Counted from the stretch's first letter, positions 38,128 through 47,768 are shown. The stretch is DNA of 64,000 nt from Hymenobacter siberiensis (GCF_018967845.1 NZ_JAHLZZ010000001.1:2542001-2606000), one strand, 5' to 3'. The notes: a model not told the origin generated them from the letters alone. Numbers and translations: made by a program.

Positions 38128-38634
38128 CGCTAATACTTCCATTACCGCGCTGAGAATGTTGCTGTAGGCCCCGCAGCGGCAAACGTTGCCGCTCATCAGC
38201 TCCCGCACTTCGGCTTCGGTTCTGGCTTTGCCTTCGTTGAGGAGGCCCTGCGCCGAGCAAATCTGGCCGGGCGTGCAGTAGCCGCACTGAAAGGCATCGT
38301 GGTCGATAAACGCCTGCTGGAGCGGGCTGAGGTGGTCTTCCGAGCCGAGGCCTTCGATGGTCTGAATTTCGCTGCCTTCCTGCATCACGGCCAGCGAGAG
38401 GCAGGAGTTGATGCGCTTGCCATCGACGAGCACGGTGCAGGCCCCGCACTGGCCGTGGTCGCAGCCTTTTTTGGTGCCGGTGAGGTCGAGGTACTCGCGC
38501 AGGGCGTCGAGCAGCGTCGTCCAGGGGGCAATCTGTAGGGTGTGCGCCTGGCCGTTGATGTTCAGGCTGACGGACTGGGTGGGGGCCAGGGCAACCGGTG
38601 GGCGGCCGAGCGTAGCTTGGGTAACTTGGCTCAT
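38119..38634 (-). CDS. paoA: 2Fe-2S subunit of molybdenum hydroxylase (PaoA-like)
   Basis: 171 aa. Plant-type ferredoxin cluster cysteines are in GCDHGQCGACTVLVDGKRIN and SCLSLA; the second cluster uses CGYCTPGQICSA and GNVCRCGAYSNI. These are the two 2Fe-2S centres of the small subunit. The N-terminus (MSQVTQATLGRPPVALAPTQ) has no obvious Tat motif, unlike E. coli PaoA, so the complex may be cytoplasmic. It is the first gene of the paoABC-like operon. The stretch 38635-38973 upstream has no gene. Confidence 0.9.
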   Translation of the reverse strand: MSQVTQATLGRPPVALAPTQSVSLNINGQAHTLQIAPWTTLLDALREYLDLTGTKKGCDHGQCGACTVLVDGKRINSCLSLAVMQEGSEIQTIEGLGSEDHLSPLQQAFIDHDAFQCGYCTPGQICSAQGLLNEGKARTEAEVRELMSGNVCRCGAYSNILSAVMEVLAVK

Positions 38635-38973
38635 AAAAACGAATAGCTTAAAGTTGCGGGTACTGCTATTCGCATACGGCCGGCTTTTCTTTCGTGTTTT
38701 ATAAAAAGTTGTCGTGCACTAAGCGCCGCTCCTGAATAATCTCACCCGGACAGGGCGATAGTTCTAGAAATCAGCAAGAATGAAGACAAGATGAAATTTT
38801 GGCAGCCTCTTTAAAACTTGAGCTATCAGTTATTTTTTAAGAGGCTAGCTTGTATTGCTAGGAATGCAACGCTTTGGCGGCTTGGTTTGACTAGGTGAAA
38901 CGTGACGATGAATGCGCCTGCCCACAGCCGGCTCCCCGTTTCGTTTTCCGAAACAGCGCTACCTTCCGGCCCC

Positions 38974-39654
38974 ATGAAAATCCTTTTAGTTGAAGACGAG
39001 CCCTCCGTGGCGGCCTTCCTGCACCAGGGCCTGACGGAGCAGGACTACACCGTCGACCTCGCCGCCGATGGCTTGCTGGGCCTGCGCCGCGCCCAGGAAA
39101 ACAGGTACGACTGCCTGATTCTCGACCAGATGCTGCCCGGCCTCAGCGGCCTCGAAGTGTGCCGCCAGGTGCGCGCCCACGACTCCGGCGTGCCCATCCT
39201 CATGCTCACCGCGCTGGGCGAGACGGACGATAAAATCCGGGGCCTCGACGCCGGGGCCGACGACTACCTTGTCAAGCCCTTTGCCTTCGATGAGCTGCTG
39301 GCCCGCCTGCGCGCCCTTGTGCGCCGCCGCACCGAAGCCCCCGCGCCCAAAGCCGTGCTCTACCTCGCCGACCTCAGCCTCGACCCCAGCGCCAAGCGCG
39401 TGGAGCGCGCCGGACAGGCCATTCAGCTCACCGCCCGCGAGTTTGCGCTGCTGGAGTACCTGCTGCGCAACCAAAACCGCGTCGTCTCCCGCGCCGATTT
39501 GCTGGAGCACGTCTGGGATTTGAGCTTCGATACCGGCTCGAATGTGATTGATGTATACATCAATTTTCTGCGCAAGAAAGTGGACAAGGGGTTCGAGCCC
39601 AAGCTGATTCATACGCTGGTGGGAATGGGGTACGTGATGAAAAATGAGGGGTGA
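38974..39654 (+). CDS. OmpR/PhoB-family response regulator
   Basis: 226 aa from ATG 38974 (MKILLVEDEPSVAAFL); a start at 38902 would add 24 residues not seen in the family. Receiver domain with D51 in CLILDQMLPGLSG and the conserved Lys in AGADDYLVKPFAFDELLARL. The C-terminal winged helix (LTAREFALLEYLLRNQNRVV, then VDKGFEPKLIHTLVGMGYVM) binds DNA. It is followed by its probable histidine kinase 217 bp away. Targets are unknown; the two neighbours on either side are the paoABC-like operon and the SulP transporter. Confidence 0.93.
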   Translation: MKILLVEDEPSVAAFLHQGLTEQDYTVDLAADGLLGLRRAQENRYDCLILDQMLPGLSGLEVCRQVRAHDSGVPILMLTALGETDDKIRGLDAGADDYLVKPFAFDELLARLRALVRRRTEAPAPKAVLYLADLSLDPSAKRVERAGQAIQLTAREFALLEYLLRNQNRVVSRADLLEHVWDLSFDTGSNVIDVYINFLRKKVDKGFEPKLIHTLVGMGYVMKNEG

Positions 39655-39871
39655 TTGATGTGGGAAATGTGGGAAATATGAAGGGTGCAGAATACAGCGA
39701 AACTGTTTAATGAATTTGGCAAACCATTAAAAATTGATGCTTAAGTCCGCTCAGCGTGATGGTCTTTCGACATACAGCATTTCTTTTACCCATACCGCAT
39801 TCTTCCCATTTCCACATCCCCCACATTTCCCACATCAATCACACTCCTCACATTCTCCACATCATTAAATA
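39655..39871. repeat. Low-complexity imperfect palindrome in two-component gap
   Basis: The gap starts with GATGTGGGAAATGTGGGAA (about 39657) and ends with the complementary CCCACATTTCCCACATC (about 39820-39837). It is of the same low-complexity type as those at 38026 and 54648. No gene lies in it. Confidence 0.6.
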
Positions 39872-41263
39872 ATGTCCATTCGCCTCCGGCTTGCCTTGCA
39901 GTTCGGGTCCATTCTGGCCGTGACGCTGTTGTTGTTTGCGCTGGTTATCTACTTTGCCACGCAGCAATCGCGCCGTAACCAGTTCACCCAAACCCTGTTT
40001 AAGCGCACGCTGGTGGTGGGGCACGCCTACGTGGGCGGGCAGAATGACCTCGACGATGTGGGCGAGCAGGCGTCGTACCGCCGCTACCTGCGCCAGCTTT
40101 ACCGCACGCTGCCCGCCGAGCAGGGTAGGGTATATGATGCGAAAAACCAACTGGTTTTCCGGGAAGGGCAGGGGGCGGCCCAACCCGTGCCACCGGCTTG
40201 GCTGGCCGAGGTGCGCCGCACCGGCCAGGCCGTGCTGGAGCCCGAAACCAACTACCATGAAACCGTGGGCCTCCTCTACCGCGATGCCCAGTTGGGTCCG
40301 CTGGTGGTGGTGGCCTCGTCGGTAGATGAGGACAGCCGCCAGCAACTGCGCGAGCTGCAGCAGCTGTTGGCTTTGGGCTTGCTGGTAGCGGTGGCGGCGG
40401 CCGGGGTAGGCAGCTGGTTTTTTGCCGGTCAGGCCCTGCGCCCGTTGCGTCGCATGGTGTGGGAGGTCGACGGTATTACGGCCACGGACCTGAGCCAGCG
40501 CCTGACCCGTACCGGCGAAGCCACCGACGAAATTGGCCGCCTCACCCAGCGCTTCAACCGCCTGCTCGACCGCCTGGAGGCGGCTTTTGTGGGCCAGCGC
40601 ACCTTCGTACGCGACGCCTCGCACGAGCTGCGCACGCCGCTCACCGCCCTCATCGGCGAGCTGGAAGTAGCATTACTGCAAGCCGAGCGGCCGCTCGCCG
40701 AATACCGCCGCGTGCTGCAAAGCACCCTCGATTCGGCCCGGCAGCTCAACAGCCTCACCAATGGCCTGCTGCAAATTGCCCGCGCCTCCGACGACCCCTC
40801 GCAGGTGCCCATGGCCGCCGTGCGCCTCGATGAGCTGCTGCTGCAAGCCCACGAGCAGCTGCTGCGCCGCTACCCTACCTCCCGCGTCGACCTCAATTTT
40901 GGCGAGGCCGACTCCTTTATCGTGCACGGCAACGAGGCGCTGCTGCTATCGGCCGTGCTCAATATTCTGGACAATGCCTGCAAGTTCTCGCGCCAGACCG
41001 GCGGCACCGTCACGGCCACGCTGGCCCGCAGCCGCAAGCATCTGTCGCTGCTGGTGAGCGACGAAGGCCCCGGGCTGTCGGCGGCCGATTTGCAGCAGGT
41101 GTTTGTGCCGTTTTTCCGGGCGGCCTCGGCGCGGGCAGTGCCGGGGCACGGCATTGGACTGCCGCTGGCGGCCCGCATCATGGCGCTGCACAGCGGCACG
41201 GTGCGCGTGGAAAGCGAGCCCGGCCAGGGCACGCAGGTGTGGCTGGAATGGCCGATTATTTGA
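39872..41263 (+). CDS. Sensor histidine kinase
   Basis: 463 aa. One transmembrane helix near residues 7-28 and another near 165-187 frame a periplasmic sensor region of about 135 residues. A HAMP domain follows (LRRMVWEVDGITATDLSQRL), then the dimerisation domain with phospho-accepting H251 in FVRDASHELRTPLTALIGEL. The ATPase domain shows an N box (NILDNACKFSRQ), G1 (SDEGPGLS) and G2 (GHGIGLPLA). It should phosphorylate the response regulator upstream. The signal is unknown. Confidence 0.93.
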   Translation: MSIRLRLALQFGSILAVTLLLFALVIYFATQQSRRNQFTQTLFKRTLVVGHAYVGGQNDLDDVGEQASYRRYLRQLYRTLPAEQGRVYDAKNQLVFREGQGAAQPVPPAWLAEVRRTGQAVLEPETNYHETVGLLYRDAQLGPLVVVASSVDEDSRQQLRELQQLLALGLLVAVAAAGVGSWFFAGQALRPLRRMVWEVDGITATDLSQRLTRTGEATDEIGRLTQRFNRLLDRLEAAFVGQRTFVRDASHELRTPLTALIGELEVALLQAERPLAEYRRVLQSTLDSARQLNSLTNGLLQIARASDDPSQVPMAAVRLDELLLQAHEQLLRRYPTSRVDLNFGEADSFIVHGNEALLLSAVLNILDNACKFSRQTGGTVTATLARSRKHLSLLVSDEGPGLSAADLQQVFVPFFRAASARAVPGHGIGLPLAARIMALHSGTVRVESEPGQGTQVWLEWPII

Positions 41264-41283
41264 TTTTCAGGGGAATCTGTTCA

Positions 41284-41397
41284 GGGCGTCATGCCGAGCG
41301 CAGCCGAGGCATCTCGCTTGCGGTGGTAAGCAAAATCGTTCGGCGATTGATTTACTGCTGCACGCAAGATGCCCCGGCTACACTCGACATGATGCCC
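41284..41397. repeat. Class A palindrome, degraded right arm
   Basis: Left arm 41284-41321 matches the class A consensus; right arm 41364-41397 pairs with several mismatches (CCCCGGCTACACTCGACAT). It lies downstream of the kinase gene. Confidence 0.85.
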
Positions 41398-41543
41398 TTT
41401 TTCGTCGACTCAAGCCTGGAATCCGGTTTTAATTCCCTTTTAATGTGCTTTTAATTCGGGCTTAATAGCGCCCGCGTAACCTTGTGCCAAACTCTGCCTC
41501 TCCGTTGATTCCCACGGTGGGCCGATGCTGCAATCCCAAGGTT

Positions 41544-43190
41544 ATGACCCAGGTAATTTCTTCGCCGGCCCAAACCGGTACTCCTATTGCGGCCCCGGTA
41601 GCGCCCGGCAAACCCCGGCCGAAAGCCTCGCTATTCAGTACCATCGGGCAGGATGCACCAGCGGGGCTAGTGGTTTTTCTGGTGGCGCTGCCGCTGTGCC
41701 TGGGCATTTCGCTGGCCTCGGGCGCACCGCTGCTCGCGGGCGTGATTGCGGGCATCGTGGGTGGCCTGGTAGTGAGCTTGTTGAGCGGCTCGGCGGTGAG
41801 CGTGAGCGGGCCGGCTGCCGGCCTCACGGTGGTGGTGCTGTCGGCTATTTCGTCGCTGGGCTCGTGGCCGGCGGTGCTGGCGGCCACGGCCGTGGCCGGC
41901 GTTATCCAGATGGGGCTGGGGCTGGCCCGGGCCGGCATTATTGCCCTTTACTTTCCGGCGGCCGTGATTCGCGGGATGCTGGCAGCCATTGGCATTATTC
42001 TTATTCTGAAGCAGATTCCACACTTCCTGGGAGCCGATACCGACTACTTTGAGGACATGGACTTTCTGCAATTCAACGGGCAGAATACGTTCTCGGCCAT
42101 TGCGGCGGCGGCGCGGGCGCTCAGCGCCGGCTCGGTGCTGGTGGGCGTGGCGTCGCTGGCGCTGCTGCTGCTGTGGAATACCGCTCCCATCCGGCGGCAG
42201 TCGTGGTCGCGGCTGGTGCCGGGCGCTCTGGTGGCCGTGGTGGTGGCCGTGGGCCTCAATCAGCTGCTGAAAACCATCGCGCCCGATTGGCAGGTGCTGC
42301 CCAAGCACCTCGTGAAGCTGCCGGTGCTGTCGTCGCTGGGCCAATTGGCCGGCGAAATGATTCTTCCCGATTTCAGCGCCCTGCGCAACCCCGCTACCTA
42401 CGGCGTGGCCTTCACCATTGCCATCGTGGCCTCGCTCGAAACGCTGCTCAGCGTGGAGGCCGTGGACAACCTCGACCCGCAAAAGCGCCACACGCCCACC
42501 AACCGCGAGCTGCTGGCCCAGGGCGCGGGCAACCTTGTCAGCGGCTTGCTAGGCGGCCTGCCGCTTACGGCGGTTATTGTGCGCTCATCGGCCAACGTGG
42601 CGGCCGGTGCGCAAAGCAAAATATCGGCCTTCATTCACGGCCTGTTGCTGCTCACCAGCCTGCTGTTTCTGGGTGCGGTGCTGAACATGATTCCGCTCTC
42701 GGCGCTGGCGGCGGTGCTGCTGCTGGTAGGCTTCAAGCTCACCTCACCCGCCCTCTACCGCAAGCAGTGGCAGCTGGGCCGCGAGCAGTTCATTCCCTTC
42801 ATTATCACCATCGTGGCCGTGCTCTTTACCGACTTGCTCAAGGGCGTGAGCATTGGGCTGGCGCTGGGCTTCTTCTTTATCCTGCGCGATAACGCCAAGG
42901 CCGGCTCCTACCTGCGCCGCGACGAAGCCGCCGACACCGCCGAAGGCGAGGATGGTCGCCAGCTGCATCTGCGCCTGCCCGAGCACGTTTCGTTCCTCAA
43001 CAAGGCCAGCATTGTGACCACGCTAGAGCAGCTGCCCGCCAACAGCCGCGTTATCCTCGATGGCACCCGTTCCGATGTTATCGACCACGATGTGCTCGAA
43101 GCCATCGAGGCGTTTCGCCAGGCCGCCCCGGCCCGGGGAATCGAGCTGGAGACGCGTGGCATTCGCCAGGTAGCGCTGGGCACGCACTAG
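41544..43190 (+). CDS. SulP-family anion transporter with short STAS domain
   Basis: 548 aa from ATG 41544; an in-frame ATG at 41484 would add 20 residues. SulP signatures include GLVVFLVALPLCLGISLASG, then the first transmembrane repeat, and a second half with SLETLLSVEAVDNLDPQKR. About 10-12 hydrophobic segments precede a C-terminal STAS domain (LPEHVSFLNKASIVTTLEQL, then ILDGTRSDVIDHDVLEAIEA). SulP proteins carry sulfate, bicarbonate or other anions. Two carbonic anhydrase-type genes follow directly, which favours bicarbonate, as for BicA-like systems. Substrate remains an inference. Confidence 0.88.
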   Translation: MTQVISSPAQTGTPIAAPVAPGKPRPKASLFSTIGQDAPAGLVVFLVALPLCLGISLASGAPLLAGVIAGIVGGLVVSLLSGSAVSVSGPAAGLTVVVLSAISSLGSWPAVLAATAVAGVIQMGLGLARAGIIALYFPAAVIRGMLAAIGIILILKQIPHFLGADTDYFEDMDFLQFNGQNTFSAIAAAARALSAGSVLVGVASLALLLLWNTAPIRRQSWSRLVPGALVAVVVAVGLNQLLKTIAPDWQVLPKHLVKLPVLSSLGQLAGEMILPDFSALRNPATYGVAFTIAIVASLETLLSVEAVDNLDPQKRHTPTNRELLAQGAGNLVSGLLGGLPLTAVIVRSSANVAAGAQSKISAFIHGLLLLTSLLFLGAVLNMIPLSALAAVLLLVGFKLTSPALYRKQWQLGREQFIPFIITIVAVLFTDLLKGVSIGLALGFFFILRDNAKAGSYLRRDEAADTAEGEDGRQLHLRLPEHVSFLNKASIVTTLEQLPANSRVILDGTRSDVIDHDVLEAIEAFRQAAPARGIELETRGIRQVALGTH

Positions 43191-43326
43191 CGCAGTTTTT
43201 GGGCTGATGAGCTGCATGACTGCACTACTCCGTGCAGCTGCCTGAAACCCATCAAATTATTGGTAGGCAAGGTGTAGGGTGAACATTACGGTGCATGCCG
43301 CATGACCAGATTCTTTTCCCATTATT

Positions 43327-44055
43327 ATGACCGCCATCAATCAGCTTCTGCAAAACAACCAACGGTGGATGGCTGCGAAAGCCAGCCGGGACCCGGCTTA
43401 TTTCACCAGGCGCGTGGCCGGTTTCGCCCCGAAATACCTGTTCATCGGCTGCTCTGATTTGGGCGTGGCTGCCAGCGAGCTGCTGGGCCTGAAGCCCGGT
43501 GAAGTGCTGACGCACAGCAACGTGGCCAATCTGGTAGCGCACTCCGACATGAGCCTGCTCAGTGTGTTACAGTACGCCGTGCAAAACACGGCTATCGAAG
43601 ACATCATCGTGTGTGGCAGCTACAATTGCGCCGGGGTAGCTGCTGCCGCCGCGCATCAGCAACACGGCTTGCTCGATAGCTGGCTTACGCAGGTGCGCGA
43701 CGTGGTGCGGCTGCACGAAAAGGAGCTGCTGCGCATCGGCGACGACGCGGCCCGCCTGCGCCGTCTCGTGGAGTTGAACGTGATGGAGCAAGTGCGTAAC
43801 CTGGCCAAAACCAACCTCGTCCAGAATGCCACCCAGGCCGGCCGCACGCTTCGCCTGCACGGCCTGGTGTACGAAGCGGCTACCGGCCAGCTGAACAACC
43901 TGAACGTGGATGCCATCAGCGGCTGGGCCGAAATTTATGCCACGCACCCGGCGGCGGCCGCCCCCCGGCTCATGGTTTCGCGCGGAACGCGGCCGCTGGT
44001 GGCAGACCGGGCGGCCAGCGGCAGCCTGAACGGCCACCGCCGCCGCAGTGCCTGA
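43327..44055 (+). CDS. Beta-carbonic anhydrase homologue lacking key active-site residues
   Basis: 242 aa, clearly a beta-class carbonic anhydrase by alignment with the next gene, but with altered active-site residues. In the neighbour (44215) the zinc ligands are C42, H98 and C101 and the Asp-Arg dyad is D44 and R46. Here C42, D44 and C101 remain (GCSDLGVAAS and CGSYNCAGV), but R46 is Gly and H98 is Ser; the usual HRN is HSN. The fold, interface stretch (LRRLVELNVMEQVRNLAKTN) and frame are intact, so it is not a decayed gene. It may be a non-catalytic partner of the second homologue, a sensor or a regulator. Confidence 0.85.
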   Translation: MTAINQLLQNNQRWMAAKASRDPAYFTRRVAGFAPKYLFIGCSDLGVAASELLGLKPGEVLTHSNVANLVAHSDMSLLSVLQYAVQNTAIEDIIVCGSYNCAGVAAAAAHQQHGLLDSWLTQVRDVVRLHEKELLRIGDDAARLRRLVELNVMEQVRNLAKTNLVQNATQAGRTLRLHGLVYEAATGQLNNLNVDAISGWAEIYATHPAAAAPRLMVSRGTRPLVADRAASGSLNGHRRRSA

Positions 44056-44214
44056 ACGGCGCGGCCGCGCCTGGCGGAGGATTCCCGCCGACGAATTGGC
44101 GCTACCTTGCCGTGGCGTTTACCTCCCTTCACCGCGCTACTTGGGCGCTGGTGCTTTACTGGGGCTGGTGGGCCGCTTCGGCGGTTTCAGGCCATCAACT
44201 TACCTGTTTTAACT

Positions 44215-44916
44215 ATGGCTGGTATCAGCGAAATTCTCGAAAATAACAAGCATTGGGTGGCATCTAGAAACGCGGAGGACCCCGAATTTTTCCAGCGCCT
44301 GGCCAATGGCCAGAGCCCCAAGTACCTGTTCATCGGCTGTTCCGATTCGCGGGTGCCGGCCTCCGGCATCACCGGCACGGGCCCGGGCGAGATGTTTGTG
44401 CACCGCAACATTGCCAACCTGGTGGTGCACACCGACATGAACCTGCTGAGCGTGCTGCAATATGCCGTGGAAGTGCTGGGCGTGAAAGACATTCTGGTGT
44501 GCGGGCACTACGGCTGCGGCGGCGTGGCTGCGGCGGCGGCCAACAAGCAGTATGGTCTGATTGACAACTGGTTGGTGAATATCCGCGACGTTATCCGGCT
44601 GCACGAAGCCGAGTACCTGCGCGAGAAGGACGACACGGCCCGCCTGCGCCGTCTCGTGGAGCTGAACGTGATGGAGCAGGTGCGCAACCTGGCCAAAACC
44701 AACATCATCCAGAACGCCATGCGCGGCGAAAACCCGCCCCGCCTACACGGCCTCGTTTACGATATCGCCGATGGTGTGCTGAAGGACCTGAATGTGGACG
44801 GCGAAGATGTGATAACCGATATGGAGCACATTTACGCCACCGAGGTACAGGACCACGACCCTGCTACCGACGAAACCCCTGAGCTAACCCCGGCCGGAGT
44901 AGCCGATGGCGAGTAG
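44215..44916 (+). CDS. Beta-class carbonic anhydrase
   Basis: 233 aa from ATG 44215 (MAGISEILENNKHWVASRNA); an upstream in-frame start at 44107 would add an unlikely 36 residues. All catalytic residues are present: C42, D44 and R46 in GCSDSRVPAS, then H98 and C101 in CGHYGCGGV. It interconverts CO2 and bicarbonate at a zinc site. It is a tandem paralogue of the gene before it and follows the SulP transporter. The gap to the paralogue is 159 bp. A strong bidirectional terminator follows. Confidence 0.95.
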   Translation: MAGISEILENNKHWVASRNAEDPEFFQRLANGQSPKYLFIGCSDSRVPASGITGTGPGEMFVHRNIANLVVHTDMNLLSVLQYAVEVLGVKDILVCGHYGCGGVAAAAANKQYGLIDNWLVNIRDVIRLHEAEYLREKDDTARLRRLVELNVMEQVRNLAKTNIIQNAMRGENPPRLHGLVYDIADGVLKDLNVDGEDVITDMEHIYATEVQDHDPATDETPELTPAGVADGE

Positions 44917-44959
44917 ATTTTTTCCCGTTTCCCCCAAATAGTAACCAACCACCACCCAC

Positions 44960-44996
44960 AAAAAAGCCCTGTCGCGCAATGCGACAGGGCTTTTTT
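44960..44996. terminator. Bidirectional terminator
   Basis: Perfect 16-bp stem AAAAAAGCCCTGTCGC / GCGACAGGGCTTTTTT with a 5-nt loop, between the carbonic anhydrase (+) and the M1 peptidase (-). Confidence 0.9.
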
Positions 44997-45040
44997 AGTT
45001 TAGAAGCACGTCAAGCGGCGCTGCTAAATAACCACCAGTA

Positions 45041-47524
45041 CTACTTGGCGGCTTGCACGGCAGCCACCGCCTGCTCCACGGCCTGCTGGGTAGTGGCGGC
45101 CTGCGGCCGGCCGGCCTGCGCTTTGGCCACGCCTTGCAGCAGGTTCACGATGGGGCGGTCGGCTCCGTAGGCTTTGTACTTGACGCCGATTTCCTGGAGG
45201 CGGTTGATGCCTTCGGTGATGGAAGCGGCATCGTCGAGGCGGCCGGTGATGGTGGCCAGCGGCTCCATCATGTTGAACTTGCCCTGGGAGCGGGCCGCGT
45301 CGAACCGGTCGCGCACGAAGGCCCATTGAGCCTGGCCGCCGTTCTTGGCATATACTTCGGTTACGGCCTGGGCTACTGCGCTCTGGGCGTTGGCCTCGTA
45401 GGTTTTGGCACGGGCCAGGGCCTGGGTGGGTTGCACGGTGGCCAGGGCGCGCAGGGCCGCACCCTGCACGTTGTACGACTGGCTGCTGAGCTGCTTGCTG
45501 ATGTACGCTTCGTCCTTCTTGTCCTTCAGCTTGGCCAGCGCGCCGAGCAGCGAGGCCTGCACCCAGGGCTCTTTTTCGGTTGCGGCGAGCTTGCGCAGGG
45601 CAGGCGCGGCGGCCTTGGCCATGGCTTTGTCGTCCAGCTTCAAAGCCTCCACGGCGGCCAGGCGGTTGTTGTAGAACTTGTCGTTGAGGGCGGCCAGCAG
45701 CGTGGCGCGGTTGGCGGCAATGGTCTGGTCCTTGGCAGCGGCGTCAATGGCCTCGCGGCGGTCCACGAACAGGGGTGCGTGGGCGTACTGGAAGGCGTAC
45801 TCGGCGGCCGATTTGTTATCGGTTTTCAGCCACAGCGTTTTCTTGTTGGCGTCCACGTTCACGAGCTCGGGCTTGGCGGGCAAGGCCATGGTGAAGGTCT
45901 GGCTGGCCTCCGTCATGGTCACGGGCTGGTGCAGCACTTTGCCGCCCACGTAGTAGTCGATGGTGAAGGGCAGGCGGAACGTCTGGCCCGGCTGGGTCTG
46001 CTTCACCGTCACGGACTGCATCTTTTTGGCGGCATCCCAGGCGTAGTCGATGCTCACGATGGGGTGGCCGGGCGCGAAGTACCACTGGTTCCAGAACCAG
46101 TTCAAATCCTGGCCCGATACGGCCTCAAACGCCAGGCGCATCTGGTGGGCTTCGCCGTTGCCGAATTTGTTGTCCTGCAGGTATTTCTGAAGGCCGGAGA
46201 AAAACACGTCGTCGCCGAGGTAGGTGCGCAGCATGTCCATGATGGCCCCGCCCTTCTGGTAGCTCACCAGGTCAAATACTTCCTCCTGCTCGTCGTAGTG
46301 GAAGCGCACGAGGGTTTTGGCGGCGTCGCGCGGCGAGCTCAGGTAGCGGCGCAGGTAGCGGTAGTAGTGGGCATCGGCGGCATCGCGGCCGTATTTGTGC
46401 TCAGCGTAGAGGCCTTCCGAGAAGTCGGCCATCGTTTCGTTTACGGTGATGTTGGACCAGCTTTCGGCCGTCACGTAGTCGCCAAACCATTGGTGGAACA
46501 GCTCGTGCGCAATCACCGATTCGGAGCCGTATTCGCGGTCCAGTAGCTCGCGGTCGGTCATTTGCACCTGCTCGCCGTGCAGTGTGGCGGTGGTGTTTTC
46601 CATGGCCCCGCTCACGTAGTCACGGGCCACAATCTGGCTGTACTTATTCCACGGATACTCCACGCCGAGACGGTTGGAGTAAAACTCCAGCATATCGGGC
46701 GTGTTGCCGAAAATCTGCTTGGCGAAGGGCGCGTACTTGGGTTCGAGGTAGTAGCTCACCTCCTTGCCGCGCCAGGTGTCTTTGTAGATTTTAAAGTCGC
46801 CTACGGCCATCATAAACAGATAGGGGGCGTGGGGCAGCTCCATCTTCCACACGTCGGTGCGCAGGCCGGGGCCGGCGGGGGTACTGCTCACCATCCGGCC
46901 GTTGCTGAGCGTGACGTACTTAGCCGGCACGGTCATCGAGATTTCCTCGGTCGTTTTCTGGTTGGGCCGGTCGATGGTAGGGAACCAGGCCGACGAGCCC
47001 TCGGTCTCGCCCTGCGTCCAGATTTGCACCGGCTTGCCGGCCACGGCCGAGTCGGGGTTGATGAAATACAGGCCCTTGGCATCGGTGATGGCGGCCGAGC
47101 CTTTCACCTTCAGCTCGTCGGGCTTCGAGACGTAGTCGATGTACACCGTGTACTCCTCGCCCGGCTTGAAAACGCGGCCCAGGTTGATGCGCAGGTTCAT
47201 CCCGTCGGCGTAGTCGTACTTGAGCGGGGTTTGCTTGTCACCGCTCATCAGGGCCACGGCTTTGATGTCCATGCCTTTGGCATCGAGACGCAGCGAGTCG
47301 GTGGGGTAGCCGTGGGGTTTGAGGGTCACCCACTCCTTGCCATAGAGGTAGCGCTTGGCATAGTCGAAGCGCACATCGAGCTTGGTGTGTACCAGGTCGT
47401 TGACCTTGGTGGCCGAGGCGCGGTAGGGAGATTCGGGCTTGGCAGCCGGCGGGGTGGGAGCCTGCGCGAAAGCCGGGCTGGTGGCCGCCAGGCCCAGTAG
47501 GCCCAGCGCGAAAAGGTGCTTCAT
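45041..47524 (-). CDS. M1-family metallo-aminopeptidase
   Basis: 827 aa with a signal peptide (MKHLFALGLLGLAATSPAFA). The exopeptidase motif GAMEN (YVSGAMENTTATLHG) and the zinc motif HELFHQWFGDYVTAESWSNI, with the third ligand Glu in TVNETMADFSEGLYAE, lie at about residues 310-365. The last 250 residues are helical and repeat-like (ALRALATVQPTQALARAK), probably HEAT-type. It should remove N-terminal residues from peptides in the periplasm or outside the cell. It stands alone on the minus strand, divergent from a TonB receptor gene. Confidence 0.94.
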   Translation of the reverse strand: MKHLFALGLLGLAATSPAFAQAPTPPAAKPESPYRASATKVNDLVHTKLDVRFDYAKRYLYGKEWVTLKPHGYPTDSLRLDAKGMDIKAVALMSGDKQTPLKYDYADGMNLRINLGRVFKPGEEYTVYIDYVSKPDELKVKGSAAITDAKGLYFINPDSAVAGKPVQIWTQGETEGSSAWFPTIDRPNQKTTEEISMTVPAKYVTLSNGRMVSSTPAGPGLRTDVWKMELPHAPYLFMMAVGDFKIYKDTWRGKEVSYYLEPKYAPFAKQIFGNTPDMLEFYSNRLGVEYPWNKYSQIVARDYVSGAMENTTATLHGEQVQMTDRELLDREYGSESVIAHELFHQWFGDYVTAESWSNITVNETMADFSEGLYAEHKYGRDAADAHYYRYLRRYLSSPRDAAKTLVRFHYDEQEEVFDLVSYQKGGAIMDMLRTYLGDDVFFSGLQKYLQDNKFGNGEAHQMRLAFEAVSGQDLNWFWNQWYFAPGHPIVSIDYAWDAAKKMQSVTVKQTQPGQTFRLPFTIDYYVGGKVLHQPVTMTEASQTFTMALPAKPELVNVDANKKTLWLKTDNKSAAEYAFQYAHAPLFVDRREAIDAAAKDQTIAANRATLLAALNDKFYNNRLAAVEALKLDDKAMAKAAAPALRKLAATEKEPWVQASLLGALAKLKDKKDEAYISKQLSSQSYNVQGAALRALATVQPTQALARAKTYEANAQSAVAQAVTEVYAKNGGQAQWAFVRDRFDAARSQGKFNMMEPLATITGRLDDAASITEGINRLQEIGVKYKAYGADRPIVNLLQGVAKAQAGRPQAATTQQAVEQAVAAVQAAK

Positions 47525-47737
47525 AGAGAAACGAATGGTGGGAAATGAGTTTCGCGCGAAGGACGCGGGTGCGAGGCTGACGTTGCCTGACGCGGGGACG
47601 AAAGTAGCGTGGACTTTGCAAGTCCGCGTGTCGCCGCAACGCGGCGAATGCGGAAATGCGAAATGCCCCTGCGATAATAAACAACGAATATTCGCTGCGC
47701 TGTAGCGAGACGCAGACTCGTAGCGTTCGCACTACCG

Positions 47738-47745
47738 TAGCTTTG
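47738..47745 (+). promoter_or_regulatory. Bacteroidota -7 promoter element (TAGCTTTG)
   Basis: Matches TAnnTTTG and lies 24 bp before the TonB receptor ATG at 47769, so the leader would be very short. No clear -33 TTTG at the right distance. Confidence 0.4.
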
Positions 47746-47768
47746 CACCCCCATCAACCCCCTTAAGA

